Source: Hyphomicrobiales bacterium
GTDB lineage: Bacteria > Pseudomonadota > Alphaproteobacteria > Rhizobiales > Phreatobacteraceae
DNA: 64,000 bases
Assembly: GCA_017304475.1 (NCBI GenBank)
Contig: JAFKKV010000012.1
Location: 124,001 to 188,000 of the forward strand
Direction of reading: 5' to 3'
Shown one piece after another: positions 17,949 through 25,696 of the stretch (positions are counted from its first letter, which is position 1; each line of letters opens with the position of its first letter). The notes under the pieces were generated by a model. The model made no database searches and was not told the origin of the DNA. It saw only the letters and a list, made by a program, of their open reading frames with translations. The translations under genes and the position numbers were made by a program.

Positions 17949-18328
17949 GAGGAAGCTCCGCTCAAGGACATCGACTGGCTCAGGGACGAAGATTGCCGGC
18001 GTCGCCGGACGGCGCCGGCGGCCGCCAAAGCGGCGTCGTTGCTGTCCATCCGCATGGGAACGCTCCCCTTCGTCGGATCGGCGGCGTGCCGCGAGGACAC
18101 GCCGGCCGTCTCCTTCGACCAATCGCATGTAACGAATCGATTCACAACAAGCGAATTTGCCGAAATTCATCTGTTGCTAATCGCTTCGTTGTGAGCTAAT
18201 TTTTTTCAGTCTGCCGGCGAACCGAAAAAGCCAAGCGCGCCGCCGGCACGACCAAAGCTGGAGGAGCCGCGCCGGAGCCTGTCGTGTTCTGCATCGCGAC
18301 GGCCCGCGCGGACCATAGGGAGGTGGGA
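17949..18328. promoter_or_regulatory. Divergent control region between the OYE cluster and the ABC transporter
   Basis: 380 bp without a convincing gene. An AT-rich core (about 18125-18210) carries two symmetric elements. The palindrome GAATCGATTC is at 18134-18143, flanked by outer TGT/ACA arms at 18128-18130 and 18147-18149. An inverted pair follows, TCACAACAAGCGA (18142-18154) and TCGCTTCGTTGTGA (18181-18194), matching except for one inserted base. Both are suitable IclR- or GntR-type operators. AGGGAGG at the right end is the ribosome site of the binding-protein gene. Confidence 0.5.
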
Positions 18329-19552
18329 ATGGACGAATTTTCAGGAACGCGGAGGCGCTTTCTGCGCAGCGCGGCCGTCTTGGGTGCGGCTGCGCCCTTC
18401 GTCGACTTCGTCCGTCCGTCATGGGCGGCGGACGACATCAAGCTCGGTTTCAACGGCGATCTTTCGGCCTCGCCCTCCGCCCAGTCGGGGCGCGCGGCGA
18501 TCGTCGGAATCCAGGCCGCGCTCGACGATCTGAACGGCAAGGGCGGCGTGCTCGGCCGAAAGCTGACGCTTGTGGTTCGCGATGATCTTTCGCAGCCGCC
18601 CAAGTCGATCAACAACATGAGCGAATTGATCGACAACGAACGCGTGGTGGCGGTGTTCGGCCCGACCAATTCCGGCAATGCGCTGGCCTGGAAACACATC
18701 CCCAATCGCAAGAAGATCCCGGTCATCGGCTGCCTTGCCTCGGCGACCGACATCACCAAGCCGACCAGCCCGTCGGCCGACAACTACATGTTCCGGGTCG
18801 GCAGCGTGGACCGCTTCCAGGTCGTGGCGCTGACCACCTATGCCCGCAAGAATCCCGCGACCAAGGTCGTCGGCTTCCTGACCGAGACCACGGGTTATGG
18901 CCAGGCCGGGCTCAAGGATCTCGAGGAGGTTGCGGCAGCCCAAGGCATTACGCCGGCCGCGAGCGGGAAGTTCGGTGTCGCCGACACCGACATGACCTCG
19001 CAGCTCAGCAAGCTGCGCGATGCCCGGGTGGATACCGTGCTGATCTGGGCGCAGGGTACGCCGACCGGCCAGCTCATGCGCAGCATGGACAAGATCGGCT
19101 ACTTTCCGACGGTCCTGACCAGTTGGGCGGCGCTCAACCTCAGCTTCGTGAATACCGCGGGCCCGGCTTTGGCCGAGAAGCCGATCTTCCTGCAGACGGT
19201 GTCCGAGGATCGCACGCCGCACCAGCAGGCCTTCTTCGATCGGTTCATGCCCAAGCTCGACAATGCCTCGTCCTTTGCCTTCGCGGTTCACGCCTATGAC
19301 GCGACCCAACTGGTCGCGCTGGCGATAGAACAGGCCGGGTCGACCGATGGGGCGGCACTGCGCGAGGCACTCGAGAACCAGCGCAAGCCCTATGCAGGCA
19401 TTGCCAAGACTTATCACCCGCCGTTCACCCGCGAGCGGCACGAGGCGCTCGGTCCCGCCGACCAGCAATGGACCTGCTGGCGTGGCGGCAAACTCGCCTC
19501 CTTTACCGATGCGGTGGTGACGTCGCTGAAGCCGGAAGACTTCAAAGGTTGA
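18329..19552 (+). CDS. Branched-chain amino acid-type ABC transporter substrate-binding protein (LivJ-like)
   Basis: 407 residues. The N-terminus contains a twin-arginine-type signal (TRRRFLRSAAVLGAAAPF, cleavage about SWAADD), followed by the periplasmic binding protein type 1 fold: IKLGFNGDLSASPSA, LNGKGGVLGRKLTLVVRDD, VAVFGPTNSGNAL. Its partners livH, livM-G and livF follow in order. Such systems also import aromatic and alicyclic acids, so given the divergent redox cluster the ligand is probably a ring-containing acid. The ATG at 18329 after AGGGAGG is preferred to the in-frame ATG at 18284. Confidence 0.92.
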   Translation: MDEFSGTRRRFLRSAAVLGAAAPFVDFVRPSWAADDIKLGFNGDLSASPSAQSGRAAIVGIQAALDDLNGKGGVLGRKLTLVVRDDLSQPPKSINNMSELIDNERVVAVFGPTNSGNALAWKHIPNRKKIPVIGCLASATDITKPTSPSADNYMFRVGSVDRFQVVALTTYARKNPATKVVGFLTETTGYGQAGLKDLEEVAAAQGITPAASGKFGVADTDMTSQLSKLRDARVDTVLIWAQGTPTGQLMRSMDKIGYFPTVLTSWAALNLSFVNTAGPALAEKPIFLQTVSEDRTPHQQAFFDRFMPKLDNASSFAFAVHAYDATQLVALAIEQAGSTDGAALREALENQRKPYAGIAKTYHPPFTRERHEALGPADQQWTCWRGGKLASFTDAVVTSLKPEDFKG

Positions 19553-19686
19553 CGAAAGGCCGGACGGCCGCAGCGGGGCTCTCGCAGCCGCGGCCGGCCG
19601 ACCCCTCACCGGTTTCAAGGATTTCGCAAGCGGAGCTTCGCCCGGTTCGCCGGGCGGTTTCGCGTTGCGTGGGAGACGGCACGCCA

Positions 19687-20619
19687 ATGATGTCTACACT
19701 GTTGCAGGCCCTGGTCAGCGGGCTGGCGATCGGCGGGGTCTATGCTCTGATCGCGCTCAGCTTCAGCATTACCTTCACGACCACGACGTCGCTCAATTTC
19801 GGCCAGGGCGAGTTCGTCGGCATCGGGGCCTTCATGGGCGTGACCGTGCTCTATGTCATCGCGACGATGGCCGGCGAAACCGTATCCTTCGACTCGCTGC
19901 CGGCAGCGACGTCGAACGGCTTCACCTATCCCGCCGCCGCGCTCGTCGTCACCGTGCTGTTCGGGGTTCTCGGGATCCTGCTGTTCGTCCTCGCGGTCCG
20001 GCCATTCGCCGGCAAGACCGGAATGAACTGGGTGATGAGCACGATCGGCTTCGGGATCATCCTGCAAAGCATCGGGCTTGCGGTCTGGGGGCCGGCGCCG
20101 GTCAACCTGCCGTCGCCGCTCGGCGACGACGTCATCCGCATCGCCGGCGCCGGTGTGCGGCCGCAAGAGATCCTCGTGCTCATCGTTGCGCTGGTTCTCA
20201 TGATCGGGCTGGACGTGCTGATGCGGCGCACACGCGTCGGCAAGGGCATGCGCGCCGTCGCCGCCAATCCGCAGGCCGCGGCGCTGATGGGCATCGACGT
20301 CTCCAGCATGATGATCGGCGCCTTCGCACTCTCGGCGGCGCTGGCCGGGCTTGCCGGCCTTCTGGCCGCGCCGATCGCGTCCGCCTCGCTGTTCCTCGGC
20401 CTGGGGATCGCACTCAAGGCTTTCTCCGGGGCCATTGTCGGCGGTCTCGACAATCCGCGCGGCTGCATCCTCGGCGGCTTCGTGCTCGGGCTTCTCGAGT
20501 CCGGCGTCGCCCTCTGGAATGCCCAATGGCGCGAGATCGTGATTTTCGTGCTGATCATTCTGGTGCTCGCCGTGAAGCCGAACGGCCTGTTTGGCGCCCG
20601 GTCGCTGGACAAGGTCTGA
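19687..20619 (+). CDS. livH: Branched-chain-type ABC transporter permease LivH
   Basis: 310 residues, eight or so hydrophobic segments. N-terminal ALVSGLAIGGVYALIALSFS and TSLNFGQGEFVGIGAFMG are the LivH signature; the EAA-like region GMRAVAANPQAAALMGIDV contacts the ATPases. It forms the inner-membrane channel with the LivM part of the next gene, whose start is 4 bp downstream. The ATG at 19687 follows GGGAGACGGC. The 134-bp gap after the binding-protein gene shows no second gene. Confidence 0.94.
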   Translation: MMSTLLQALVSGLAIGGVYALIALSFSITFTTTTSLNFGQGEFVGIGAFMGVTVLYVIATMAGETVSFDSLPAATSNGFTYPAAALVVTVLFGVLGILLFVLAVRPFAGKTGMNWVMSTIGFGIILQSIGLAVWGPAPVNLPSPLGDDVIRIAGAGVRPQEILVLIVALVLMIGLDVLMRRTRVGKGMRAVAANPQAAALMGIDVSSMMIGAFALSAALAGLAGLLAAPIASASLFLGLGIALKAFSGAIVGGLDNPRGCILGGFVLGLLESGVALWNAQWREIVIFVLIILVLAVKPNGLFGARSLDKV

Positions 20620-20623
20620 CGCC

Positions 20624-22435
20624 ATGAAGGATATCGCTTTCGCCGTCGTCATCGCCATCGGCGCCGCGCTGCTGGTGCCGTTCCTGACCAATGACTTCTA
20701 CCTGCGCATCCTGTTCTCGATCGGCACCTACTTCATCTGCGCCTCGGGCATGAACGTGCTGCTCGGCTACGCCGGACAGAAATCGCTCGGGCAGGCCGGA
20801 CTGTTCGCGGCCGGCGCCTATTCGGCGGCGCTGCTGACGAGCTCGGCCGGGATGAACGGTTGGGCCGCGCTGGTGCTGGCCACACTCATCTCGGCGCTTT
20901 GCGGCGTCCTCATCGCCGTGCCGTCGCTGCGGGTCCGCGGGCCCAGCCTGGCGATGGTGACGCTGGCCTTCGGCGTGGTGATCGAGAAGCTCGTCACCGA
21001 GGCGACAGAGATCTTCGGCGGCGCCATGGGCATCTACGACATCAAGCCGCCGACGATCGGCGGCGAGCCGCTGACCATGGCGCAATGGGTGTGGCTCACC
21101 ATCGCGCTCGGCCTCGGCACGCACCTGCTCATCCGCAATCTTCTCGTCGGACGCTTCGGCCGGGCCTTCCGCTCGATCCAGGCCGACGAGGTGGCCGCGG
21201 GCGCCGTCGGCATTCCCGTGGTGCGCTACAAGGTCCTGGCCTTCGTCATCGCGGCCGCCGCCTGCGGTCTGGCCGGCGCGCTCGTCGCCCAGCAGAACGC
21301 CTATATCAATTCCGACTTCATCACCTTCCACCTGTCGATCTTCATCCTGCTCCTGGTCTTGTTCGGCGGCAGCGGTTCGCTCGGCGGACCTTTCCTCGGC
21401 GCGGTCATTCTCACGCTGCTGTCGAGCCTGCTCGCGCGGTGGACCTGGATCGAGCATCTGGTCAACGGCGCGCTCCTCCTCTTCGCGCTCTATGTGATGC
21501 CGAGCGGCGTCGCCGGCATGCTGTCCAGCCTCAAAACCCGCCTTTTTCCGCGCGGCGCCAGCGGCCGGACGGCCGCGCCAATCCCGGCCGCCGCTGCATC
21601 GCTGCCGCTACGCAAAAGCGCGCTGCCGGACGACGCCATCGTGATGACCGTCCAGAACGTCTGCAAATCCTATGGCGGCATCAAGCCGGCGCAGAACATC
21701 ACCTTTGCGCTGAAGGCCAACCATATCCATGCGCTCATCGGCCCGAACGGCGCCGGCAAGAGCACGATGATCAACATGCTGTCAGGCATCGTGAGCAAGG
21801 ACACGGGCAACATCGCCTTCCTTGGGCACGATCTCGGCGATCGGCCGTCCTACAGGATCTGCGAGCTCGGCGTCGCCCGCACCTTTCAGAACCTGCGGCT
21901 GTTCAAGGATCTGACGGTTCTCGACAACGTGCTGCTCGGCAGCCATAGCCGCATGAAGAACGGTTTCTTCCGGTCGCTCTTCGGGCTGGGCGGTCGGGAG
22001 GAGGCCGCGGCGCGCGGCCGCGCGTTCGACATCCTGCGCTTCGTCGATCTGGCCGACCTGGCCGATGCGCGCGCCGGCAGCCTCGCTTATGGGCTTCAGC
22101 GCCGGGTGGAACTGGCCCGCGCCCTGGCGACGGAACCGGTTCTGCTGCTGCTCGACGAGCCGGCCGCCGGGCTGAACCCACAGGAGACGGCGGAGCTCGG
22201 CCAGTTGCTGCTCCGCATCCGGGATCAGGGCCTCACCATCCTGCTGGTGGAGCACCACATGGATCTGGTCATGCGCATTTCCGACCATGTGCTGGTGCTC
22301 GACTATGGCGCCAAGATCGCCGAGGGCGAGCCGGCGCTGGTGCAGGTCGACCGCCGGGTCGTGGAAGCCTATCTCGGCACCGACGACAACGAGATTGCCG
22401 ATCTGGCGCGTCCTGCGGAGCGGGTTCCGGCATGA
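20624..22435 (+). CDS. livM: Fused LivM permease-LivG ATPase
   Basis: 603 residues holding two subunits normally encoded apart. Residues 1 to about 310 are the LivM permease (MNVLLGYAGQKSLGQAGLFA; IQADEVAAGAVGIPVVRYK). A linker rich in Ala and Pro (about 315-335) leads to the LivG ATPase: Walker A GPNGAGKST near residue 373, ABC signature region SLAYGLQRRVELARAL near 487, Walker B LLLLDEPAAGLNP near 505, and the H-loop LLVEHHMD. The frame runs through without interruption, so the fusion is real in this sequence. It ends in a 4-bp ATGA overlap with livF. Confidence 0.93.
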   Translation: MKDIAFAVVIAIGAALLVPFLTNDFYLRILFSIGTYFICASGMNVLLGYAGQKSLGQAGLFAAGAYSAALLTSSAGMNGWAALVLATLISALCGVLIAVPSLRVRGPSLAMVTLAFGVVIEKLVTEATEIFGGAMGIYDIKPPTIGGEPLTMAQWVWLTIALGLGTHLLIRNLLVGRFGRAFRSIQADEVAAGAVGIPVVRYKVLAFVIAAAACGLAGALVAQQNAYINSDFITFHLSIFILLLVLFGGSGSLGGPFLGAVILTLLSSLLARWTWIEHLVNGALLLFALYVMPSGVAGMLSSLKTRLFPRGASGRTAAPIPAAAASLPLRKSALPDDAIVMTVQNVCKSYGGIKPAQNITFALKANHIHALIGPNGAGKSTMINMLSGIVSKDTGNIAFLGHDLGDRPSYRICELGVARTFQNLRLFKDLTVLDNVLLGSHSRMKNGFFRSLFGLGGREEAAARGRAFDILRFVDLADLADARAGSLAYGLQRRVELARALATEPVLLLLDEPAAGLNPQETAELGQLLLRIRDQGLTILLVEHHMDLVMRISDHVLVLDYGAKIAEGEPALVQVDRRVVEAYLGTDDNEIADLARPAERVPA

Positions 22436-23157
22436 GCGAGATGATGCTGGAATTAGACAATGCCTGCCTGTCCTATGGCCCCATCGACGCGGTCAGCGGC
22501 GCCACCATCCAGGTCCGGCGCGGCGATGTCGTCGCCATTGTCGGCGCCAACGGCGCGGGCAAGACGACGCTGCTCAAGGCGATTTCCGGCCTGATACCAT
22601 TAAAGGCCGGCCGCATCCGCTTCGAAGGCGTGGATATCACCACGATGCCCGCGCATAAGCGCGTGCAGGCCGGGATCGCGCAATCACCCGAAGGGCGGCA
22701 GGTTTTCCCAAACCAGTCGGTCATCGACAATCTTGCGCTCGGCGCCTATGCGCGGCGGCTGTCGCCGGCAGCCCTCGCCCGCGAGATCGACGCACAGTTC
22801 CGCTTCTTTCCGCGGCTCGGCGAGCGGCGCGGTCAGGTCGCGGTCACCCTGTCGGGCGGCGAACAGCAGATGCTGGCGATCGGCCGGGCCCTGATGGCGG
22901 GCCCGCGGCTGCTGCTGCTCGACGAGCCCTCGCTCGGCCTCGCGCCGCTGGTGATCAAGGACATCTTCCGGGCGATTGCGCGTCTGCGCGACAGCGGGAT
23001 GACGATCCTGCTGGTGGAGCAGATGGCGAATCTCGCTTTGGCCATCGCCGACCGCGGCTATGTCCTGGAGACCGGGCGCATCAGCATGTCGGGCACCGGG
23101 CCCGAACTGATGCGCGATCCGAGGGTGCGCGAAGCCTATCTCGGCGTCGGACACTGA
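22432..23157 (+). CDS. livF: Branched-chain-type ABC transporter ATP-binding protein LivF
   Basis: 241 residues. Walker A GANGAGKTT at 38-46, QSPEGRQVFPNQSVIDNL (Q-loop and LivF-typical EGR), signature LSGGEQQMLAIGRAL, Walker B LLLLDEPSLGLAP. It pairs with the LivG half of the upstream fusion to power import. The start overlaps the livM-G stop by ATGA, indicating translational coupling. It ends the transporter operon. Confidence 0.95.
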   Translation: MSEMMLELDNACLSYGPIDAVSGATIQVRRGDVVAIVGANGAGKTTLLKAISGLIPLKAGRIRFEGVDITTMPAHKRVQAGIAQSPEGRQVFPNQSVIDNLALGAYARRLSPAALAREIDAQFRFFPRLGERRGQVAVTLSGGEQQMLAIGRALMAGPRLLLLDEPSLGLAPLVIKDIFRAIARLRDSGMTILLVEQMANLALAIADRGYVLETGRISMSGTGPELMRDPRVREAYLGVGH

Positions 23158-23466
23158 CGTCCGGCGCCCGGTGCCTCAGCCGTCGCGGGCTGGCGGCGGT
23201 GAGGCTCCGGGCCATGAATCCTGCCGGCCCAACGCCAAATCGTCTTGCAACGATATCAGGGAGGCTGGACCCGCACGATCAATCCATTGCCAAACGGATC
23301 TTTGATGCGGATCTGGAGATCCGGGCCGGCGCGGGAAAACCCCGGCCAACTTCCCATGCCGCATGAATCATGGCAAACGCCGCGCCGCTACAGACTTCTT
23401 CAACAGCCTGCTAAAGCTTGGACGCGGCGCCTGGGCGCTGGAGACAGCCTTCGAGGAGAGGGTCCA
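23158..23466. other. 309-bp intergenic region with a decayed VOC-family gene fragment
   Basis: Between livF and the GntR gene. The only structured content is a minus-strand coding remnant at 23256-23345 (listed separately) and a 25-bp stretch at 23391-23415 that resembles the end of some insertion sequences. GAGAGGG at its right end is the ribosome site of the GntR gene. Confidence 0.5.
23256..23345 (-). pseudogene. Remnant of a VOC/glyoxalase-family gene (C-terminus only)
   Basis: Read on the minus strand, these bases give a peptide ending in LQIRIKDPFGNGLIVRVQPP and a TGA stop at 23256. The DPFGN near the C-terminus followed by an Ile/Val-rich strand is the usual end of glyoxalase/bleomycin-resistance (VOC) proteins. 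Upstream in frame the match fades and a TAG stop is met within about 30 codons, so only the tail survives. Confidence 0.45.
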
Positions 23467-24162
23467 TTGAGCGAACCTCCGCACAGCAGCACGCAACCGC
23501 CCGAGGGCTTCGGCGAGATTCCGCGCATCACCCGTCGCACCCTGCATGAAGAGGTGGTCAATCACGTGCGCGACATGATCATCGAGGGTCGGCTGGCGCC
23601 TGGCGCCAGGATCAACGAGGTGCAGGTGGGCGCCATGCTCGGCGTGTCACGCACGCCGCTGCGCGAGGCGATCAAGACGCTGGCGAGCGAAGGGCTGGTC
23701 GAAGTCGTGCCGGCCAAGGGCGCGGTTGTGCGGCGGTTCAGCGAACAGGACCTGTTCCAGATCCTCGAAGTGCTGAAGTCGATCGAGCAATTGGGCGGCC
23801 GGCTCGCCTGCGAACGCGCCGATGAGGCGACGATTGCCGGGATCGCCGAGCTGCACGAGCGCATGATCGCGCTCTACAAGGCCGGCAACCGGCTCGAATA
23901 TTTCAAGCTCAACCAGGCGATCCACAGCGCCATCGTGCGCGCCTCCGGCAATGACGTCCTGGCGGAGACCCACACCATGCTGCAGTCCCGCATCAAGCGC
24001 GCCCGCTTTCTCGGCCATGGCGAGCCGCAGAAATGGGCGGGCGCGGTGGCCGAGCACGAGGAAATGGTGGAGGCCCTGATGCGCCGCGACGGCGCCGGGC
24101 TCGCCGAGGTGATCGGCCGTCACCTCGACGCTTCGCTGGTGCGGGTCCGCGACGCGATCTGA
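23467..24162 (+). CDS. GntR-family (FCD domain) transcriptional regulator, TTG start
   Basis: 231 residues. The N-terminal winged helix (LHEEVVNHVRDMIIEGRLAP, GARINEVQVGAMLGVSRTPL then REAIKTLASEGLVEV) is followed by an all-helical FCD ligand domain with metal-type histidines (NQAIHSAIV, VAEHEEM, IGRHLDA). FadR-type regulators sense organic acids and usually repress. The frame is open from 23245, but the TTG at 23467 directly after GAGAGGGTCCA gives the normal N-terminus. It follows the Liv operon and is tail-to-tail with nikR; it may control the transporter cluster. Confidence 0.87.
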   Translation: MSEPPHSSTQPPEGFGEIPRITRRTLHEEVVNHVRDMIIEGRLAPGARINEVQVGAMLGVSRTPLREAIKTLASEGLVEVVPAKGAVVRRFSEQDLFQILEVLKSIEQLGGRLACERADEATIAGIAELHERMIALYKAGNRLEYFKLNQAIHSAIVRASGNDVLAETHTMLQSRIKRARFLGHGEPQKWAGAVAEHEEMVEALMRRDGAGLAEVIGRHLDASLVRVRDAI

Positions 24163-24178
24163 GCGCCGCTGGCCGCGC

Positions 24179-24640
24179 TCAGCCGTGACTGTGGCCGCCC
24201 GGCCCATGGCTGTGACCGTGGCCGCCCGGTCCGTGGCCTTGCCGTATCGGAATGATCTGCAGGTTGCCGAACCTGACGCCGCGCTGGGTGACGACCCCGT
24301 CGGCGAAGCGCCTGACCGTATTGACCGGCCCCCTGAGGATTGCGACCTCCAGGCAGTCGTGGTGGTCGACATGGACATGCAGCGAGGCCACCGACAGGTC
24401 GTGATGTTCGTGCTGGGTCTCGGTGAGGCGCCGGGCGAGATCGCGGGTATCGTGCTCGAACACATAGGTCAGCGCGGCGATGCATGGCGTGTCGTCGTCG
24501 GAGGCGGCCTGTTCCCGCGTCACCGCCTCGCGCACGATGTCGCGCAGCGCCTCGGAGCGGCTGGTATAGCCGCGCCGCTCGGTGAGCCGGTCGATCGTCT
24601 CCAGAAGATCGTCGTCGATGCTGATCGTGATACGCTGCAC
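24179..24640 (-). CDS. nikR: Nickel-responsive regulator NikR
   Basis: 153 residues. N-terminal ribbon-helix-helix (MQRITISIDDDLLETIDRLT, SRSEALRDIVREAV) and C-terminal ACT-like nickel domain. The E. coli nickel ligands His76, His87, His89 and Cys95 correspond here to His77, His88, His90 and Cys96, each shifted by one. The chain ends in a Gly/His-rich tail (GHGHSHGPGGHSHG) that may hold extra metal. No nikABCDE operon, urease or hydrogenase gene lies in the window, so its target is elsewhere or is the upstream binding-protein gene. Confidence 0.95.
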   Translation of the reverse strand: MQRITISIDDDLLETIDRLTERRGYTSRSEALRDIVREAVTREQAASDDDTPCIAALTYVFEHDTRDLARRLTETQHEHHDLSVASLHVHVDHHDCLEVAILRGPVNTVRRFADGVVTQRGVRFGNLQIIPIRQGHGPGGHGHSHGPGGHSHG

Positions 24641-24707
24641 GGCCGAATCCCTGTCGTTTTTAATCGGTTCATATTAGGGGCAATACGCCGGCAAGCCAGA
24701 TGCTGGA

Positions 24708-25493
24708 TCACATGTCGTCCATGGCCCGGACGATGGCGTCGAGCCCGTCGGTCAGCGCCGCCGGGCCGGGCTGCAGGATCAGCGGCGATTTGATCTCGAC
24801 GATCCTGCCGGCGCTGACCGCGGGGATGGCGCTCCAGCCCGGACGTTGCCTGATGCGATCGATCGCGACCTTCTTGCCGCACCAGGACGCCAGGATGAGA
24901 TTGGGCGCGGCCGCGATGACCGCTTCGGAAGAAACGATCCGGTCCCTGGCGGCCTGTCCGTGGCGAAGCGCGGCGAAGACATCCTCGCCGCCGGCAATGC
25001 CGATCAGCTCGGAAACCCAGCCGATGCCGGAGATCATCGGCTCGTCCCATTCCTCGAAATAGACGCGCGGACGCAGCCCCCGCCGCGCGGCGCGGTCCGC
25101 CACCTCGGCGAGCCGCCGCTCCAGGGTATCGGCGAGAGACCGGCCCTTGGCGGCAGCGCCGACGAGGGCTGCCAGGAGCCTGATCATCGCCAGGATGCCG
25201 GCGATGTCGCGCTGGTTGAACAGGTGCACGGCAAGGCCGGCCTTGGCCAGTTCGGCGGCGATCGGCGCCTGCAGGTCGGAAAAACACAGGACGAGATCGG
25301 GCGCGAGCGCCAGGATCTTCGGCAGGTCGGCCGAGGTGAAGGCCGAGACGCGCGGCTTCTGGCGGCGGACCTCGGGCGGGCGGACGGCATAACCGGAGAC
25401 GCCGACGATGCGGTCCTGCTCGCCGAGAAGATACAGCGTCTCGACCGTTTCCTCGGTCAGGCAGACGATCCGCCGGGGTGGAAATTCGCGCAT
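24708..25493 (-). CDS. BtuF-like (cobalamin/siderophore-type) binding protein without signal peptide
   Basis: 261 residues of the type III periplasmic binding fold: RIVCLTEETVETLYLLGEQD, VSAFTSADLPKILALAPDLV, LASWCGKKVAIDRI. It resembles BtuF-like cobalamin-binding proteins, but the N-terminus MREFPPRRIVCLTEET has no hydrophobic signal, so it should stay in the cytoplasm unless exported another way. It lies 67 bp upstream of nikR on the same strand. A corrinoid or metal-chelate sensing role is possible; no permease or ATPase is adjacent. Confidence 0.75.
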   Translation of the reverse strand: MREFPPRRIVCLTEETVETLYLLGEQDRIVGVSGYAVRPPEVRRQKPRVSAFTSADLPKILALAPDLVLCFSDLQAPIAAELAKAGLAVHLFNQRDIAGILAMIRLLAALVGAAAKGRSLADTLERRLAEVADRAARRGLRPRVYFEEWDEPMISGIGWVSELIGIAGGEDVFAALRHGQAARDRIVSSEAVIAAAPNLILASWCGKKVAIDRIRQRPGWSAIPAVSAGRIVEIKSPLILQPGPAALTDGLDAIVRAMDDM

Positions 25494-25696
25494 CCGGACC
25501 TGTCCGCTCCCACCGTGGCTTGACTGCCGCCGCCGCTATGCAACCCTCAGGCGCGTCAGGCCGCCTGCAAGGGCCGGTCTGTTCGAAAAGGCGCCGAAAC
25601 GACCTGCCCATCATAACCGATGACGGGTGGCGGCCAAGAAGAGCGCGCGACGGTTCAGCCCGAGCCGGCAGGCGCGACGACCGAGGGAACCCCGAC

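Noticed and set aside
23391-23415. Possible insertion-sequence end (reverse complement contains CAGGCTGTTGAAGAAGTC)
   Set aside because: No transposase remnant, partner end or target duplication is visible, so it is kept only as a weak hint.
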